Positions 61,216-64,000 of a stretch of 64,000 bases of DNA are shown piece by piece. The stretch spans positions 1-64,000 of the forward strand of contig NZ_JAHEAG010000004.1 in the NCBI RefSeq assembly GCF_018596315.1, written 5' to 3'. Within the stretch, counting starts at the first letter, position 1, and the number at the start of each line of letters is the position of its first letter. A program made the position numbers and the translations under genes. This stretch comes from Bradyrhizobium sp. SRL28. Lineage in GTDB: Bacteria; Pseudomonadota; Alphaproteobacteria; Rhizobiales; Xanthobacteraceae. The notes beneath the pieces were generated by a model. It had not been told where the DNA came from. It saw only the letters and a list, made by a program, of their open reading frames with translations, and made no database searches.

Positions 61216-61222
61216 GAGGCGA

Positions 61223-62902
61223 TCACGCAAGCCCGAATCTCACACCGGCACGCGCCAGTCCACCCGCGATGCCGATCGGCGTGCCGTCCGCGCGCCAGCA
61301 GGCCGCGCCCGACATCGTTCCATCCTCGTGAAACTGGATGGCGTTCATGCCGCCGGCAACCGTCGGCACGGCCAGCACCTTGTGACCCATCGATACAAGC
61401 TCCGCGCGAACAGCGTCGGGCACCGCCTGTTCGACTTCGAGCGCGTTGCCTTCAGTCCACACCCGCGGCGCTTCGACCGCCTCCTGCAGGCTCATGCCGT
61501 GGTCGATCAGGTTGATCAGCGCTTGCATCGCACTCGGAAAGATCCGCTTTCCCCCGGGCAGGCCGAGCGCATAGACGAGCTTGCCGTCGCGCAGCGCCAT
61601 CATCGGCGACATCGAGGTGGTGACGCGCTTGCCCGGCGCCAGCGATAGCGCGCGGCCGGGACGCGGATCGTAGAGGTTCATGTAATTGTTCGGGATGGCG
61701 CCAAGGCCGGGAATCAGGATTTTGGCGCCGAACAGGTTGTTGATGGTCTGCGTGGTCGCGACCACGTTGCCGAACCCATCCGCCGCCGTCATGTGGGTGG
61801 TATCAGCGCTTTCGAGTTGCGCGATGCCGGCGCCCCATGCCTGCGCGCGGTTAGGTTCGATCGCGCGGCGACGTTCGTCGGCATAGGCCTTCGAGATCAG
61901 GCGCTCGACCGGCACGTTAATGAAGTCAGGATCGCCGCTAGCGGCGGCGCGGTCGGCGAAAGCGATCTTGAGCACCTCGGCGAGGTAATGGATCGTGGCG
62001 GCGGAGCCGAAGCCGAGTTTTGCGATATCGTAGCCTTCGAGAATGTTGAGCATTTGCGCGATGTGCACGCCGGAGGCCGCGGGCGGCGGCGGCCCCAGGA
62101 TTTCCCAGCCACGATAATCGGCGCGGACCGGCTGGCGCTCGACGGTCCTGTAGGTCGCCAGATCCTCGCGGGCGATGAAACCGCCGTTCTTTTCCATGTA
62201 ATCGACGAGAATGTCGCCGAGCCGCCCGTGATATAATGCCGCTTCGCCATGCTGCGAAATGTAGCGCAGCGTCTCCGCATATTCCGACTGCAGCACGCGC
62301 TCGCCGGCTTTCAGCGGCGTCCCCTTGGGCAGAAAGATCGCCGAGATCGCCTTGTCCTTCAGCATCTCCGGGGCGCTGTCGGAAATACATTCGTGCAGAT
62401 AGGGCGTCGCGGCATAACCGCGCGAGGCATATTTGATCGCAGGCTGCATGACGTCGGCGAGCGACATGGTGCCGAATCTTTCAAGCGTCTCGCACCAGGC
62501 CTTCAGCGAGCCCGGCACCGCCACCGCTTTCGGGCCGTTCAGGTTTTCATCGCCTGTTGTATCGAACACATCATGCGCCGAGCCGGGCTTCGAGGTGTAG
62601 GTATCGGGCCGGACCGCCAAGGGCACCGTGCTCTGGCCGTCGATGAAGCGATGGCTGCCGTCGGCCAGCCGGATATGGGCCATGCCGCCGCCGATGATGC
62701 CGACCATCATCGGCTCGACCACCGTCAGCGCGAACAGCGTCGCGATCGCGGCATCGATGGCGTTGCCGCCGGCCGCCAGCATTTCGGCGCCCGCGCTCGA
62801 CGCCAGCGGATGATTGCTGACCACCATGCCGCGGCTGCCGGTCGCCGGTTGTTTTTGACAGGTAAAACCGGTGGTTGCACGATCCCGCCAATGACCCGTC
62901 AT
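61223..62902 (-). CDS. ggt: Gamma-glutamyltransferase family protein
   Basis: Ntn-hydrolase of 559 residues, made as a precursor that cleaves itself. The new N-terminal catalytic threonine is T368 in ESADTTHMTAADGFGNVVA, and the family blocks GGNAIDAAIATLFALTVVEP, GPPPPAASGVHIAQMLNILE and GGKRIFPSAMQALINLIDHG are present. No signal peptide is evident, so it may be cytoplasmic. Glutathione breakdown or cephalosporin acylase-like acylation are both possible in this family. Starts at ATG 62902. Confidence 0.88.
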   Translation of the reverse strand: MTGHWRDRATTGFTCQKQPATGSRGMVVSNHPLASSAGAEMLAAGGNAIDAAIATLFALTVVEPMMVGIIGGGMAHIRLADGSHRFIDGQSTVPLAVRPDTYTSKPGSAHDVFDTTGDENLNGPKAVAVPGSLKAWCETLERFGTMSLADVMQPAIKYASRGYAATPYLHECISDSAPEMLKDKAISAIFLPKGTPLKAGERVLQSEYAETLRYISQHGEAALYHGRLGDILVDYMEKNGGFIAREDLATYRTVERQPVRADYRGWEILGPPPPAASGVHIAQMLNILEGYDIAKLGFGSAATIHYLAEVLKIAFADRAAASGDPDFINVPVERLISKAYADERRRAIEPNRAQAWGAGIAQLESADTTHMTAADGFGNVVATTQTINNLFGAKILIPGLGAIPNNYMNLYDPRPGRALSLAPGKRVTTSMSPMMALRDGKLVYALGLPGGKRIFPSAMQALINLIDHGMSLQEAVEAPRVWTEGNALEVEQAVPDAVRAELVSMGHKVLAVPTVAGGMNAIQFHEDGTMSGAACWRADGTPIGIAGGLARAGVRFGLA

Positions 62903-63152
62903 GTGCTATCCCGCTTCTTGCTGTCGTTTTCAGGCATCAGCCGACGAGATTCGAACGCGGCCGTGTTCACCCGGGATAGCCAGAATTCCACATTCCTGCA
63001 TCATTGCAAGGTGAGTGATTCGGACATCCGCGATCTCCTCCTTTGGATCGGGCTGGGTACGTCTGGGCGAGCTACGGCTCGCCGCCGCAGAATGCGGGCT
63101 GTCTTGTAAAGCGTACCCCCAAGACCGCTGAAAGCCATCCAAAGGACGTGAA

Positions 63153-63923
63153 ATGCAGACGATCGTATTGACCACCCAGAAGGGCGGGTCGGGAAAAAGC
63201 ACGCTTTCCATCAGCCTTGCACTTGCCGCCATCCGGGCCGGCCACAATGTCCGCCTGATCGAGACCGACCCCCAAGGCACCGTTTCGAACTGGAAGCGCC
63301 GCCGTCCCTATGCCTCGCCGATCGTCGAGCCGATCTACGCCGCGCGGGAAGTCGAAGATCGCCTGCAATCGCTAGCGCAGGGCGGCGTTACAGTGACGAT
63401 CGTGGATACCGCGGGCGGCGAAACCGCCGCGACCAATTCGGCCATTCGCTATTCCGACCTCTGCCTGATTCCGACGCGGCCGAGCATTGCCGACATCGAG
63501 GCGACCGCCGCGACGCTGCGCGTGATCCGGGCCTGGCACAAGCCGTTCGCCTACGTCCTGAACCAGACGCCGATCCGGGCCGCGGCGCGCCTTGCCGGCG
63601 CCGAACACGCGCTAGGCGCCGAGGCGGCGCTCGATGCCGCCGAGATCGTGGCCCAACCCTTTATCGTGATGCGCAACGACTACCAGGACGCGCTGAGCGC
63701 TGGCCTTGCGGTCTGCGAACATGCACCGGGAGGCAAGTCCGCGGAGGAAATACGCGCCCTCTGGCAGTGGGTCGAAACGCGGCTGGGCAATGTGGCCGCG
63801 GCTACTGACGAACCTGTTATCGAGGAGTTCGTGGAAATACCCGCAGTTATTCCTAAATGGGCTGCGCTCCCGTCTTTCGACGCCGACAGCGCACGCTTCC
63901 TGAGAACCCCGGCTCGCGTCTGA
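63153..63923 (+). CDS. Orphan ParA-family ATPase
   Basis: P-loop ATPase of 256 residues of the ParA/MinD class. The deviant Walker A is TTQKGGSGKSTLSISLAL near residue 10-25; the strand LIETDPQGTVSNWKRRR and the VTIVDTAGGETAATNSAIR block with the Walker A' aspartates follow. There is no ParB partner next to it within the window, so it is unlikely to be the chromosome partition gene; a role in positioning some cell component is possible. ATG 63153 follows AAGGACGTGA. Confidence 0.85.
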   Translation: MQTIVLTTQKGGSGKSTLSISLALAAIRAGHNVRLIETDPQGTVSNWKRRRPYASPIVEPIYAAREVEDRLQSLAQGGVTVTIVDTAGGETAATNSAIRYSDLCLIPTRPSIADIEATAATLRVIRAWHKPFAYVLNQTPIRAAARLAGAEHALGAEAALDAAEIVAQPFIVMRNDYQDALSAGLAVCEHAPGGKSAEEIRALWQWVETRLGNVAAATDEPVIEEFVEIPAVIPKWAALPSFDADSARFLRTPARV

Positions 63924-63964
63924 TATCACGCTTCGCGCAAGGTAAATGCGCGAGGCGAAGGCGG

Positions 63965-64000
63965 AAGCAATTCAGCCTACCAGCCCCGGCTGGATTGCTT
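63965..64000. repeat. Inverted repeat at the window edge
   Basis: AAGCAATTCAGCC and GGCTGGATTGCTT are complementary with one mismatch around a ten-base loop. The GGATTGCTT end recalls family A, so this may be the start of another copy running out of the window, or the terminator of the ParA gene. Confidence 0.5.

Overview
The window reads as a chromosomal segment of a Bradyrhizobium-like alphaproteobacterium (Nitrobacteraceae). The grounds are the high GC content, the gene families present, an Irr protein with a haem regulatory motif at C29 and a histidine triad at H117-H119 as in Bradyrhizobium Irr, a tsaB-rimI-mur group leading into miaB-phoH-ybeY-corC-lnt, a rimP-nusA-ylxR-infB-rbfA-truB-rpsO-pnp block, and many short intergenic repeats of the kind that litter Bradyrhizobium chromosomes. 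There is no tRNA, rRNA, IS element, prophage or CRISPR array that I can see. Coding density is high, and the many long ORFs antisense to real genes are GC-driven shadows.

Regions: 1-3.5 kb, gabD-like dehydrogenase, a small unknown protein and a beta-lactamase-fold esterase. 3.7-6.45 kb, an acyl-CoA synthetase followed by a 1.1 kb non-coding stretch made largely of repeats, including a ~500 bp structured intergenic element. 6.45-13.3 kb, PfkB/adenosine kinase, murJ, trpS, a universal stress protein, nfuA and a soluble triple-PAS chemoreceptor. 13.7-26.8 kb, a long run on the plus strand: tsaB, rimI, mur, a HAD phosphatase, a GT39 membrane glycosyltransferase, miaB, phoH, ybeY, corC, lnt, an XRE regulator, an M20 peptidase and trmB. 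Many of these overlap by a few bases and deal with tRNA modification, RNA maturation and envelope lipoproteins. 27-28.1 kb, a DUF2336 protein. 28.3-38.9 kb, the translation/transcription factor operon from rimP to pnp, closed by a strong terminator.

39-45 kb is an oxidative-stress block: a Tat-exported superoxide dismutase, katG, and oxyR divergent from katG; an autotransporter-type barrel protein follows. 45.3-48.3 kb holds a GNAT acetyltransferase, two tandem exported paralogues of unknown family (the second broken by a frameshift) and a glutathione S-transferase. 48.4-52.3 kb carries the unsaturated fatty acid genes fabA-fabB with a fabV-type enoyl reductase, divergent from irr. 52.4-64 kb contains an SH3-domain exported protein, a 2-hydroxyacid dehydrogenase, a LysR/aldo-keto reductase divergent pair, a moeB-like E1 protein, an exported trypsin-fold protein that appears to have lost its catalytic histidine, a membrane chemoreceptor, a gamma-glutamyltransferase and an orphan ParA ATPase.

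Most of the window is housekeeping. The points most worth a second look are the tandem exported unknown proteins with a broken second copy, the probable pseudoprotease, the palindrome just upstream of irr, the fabV gene in the slot beside fabAB, the structured rpsO-pnp leader, and the large structured intergenic element at 5.6-6.1 kb.
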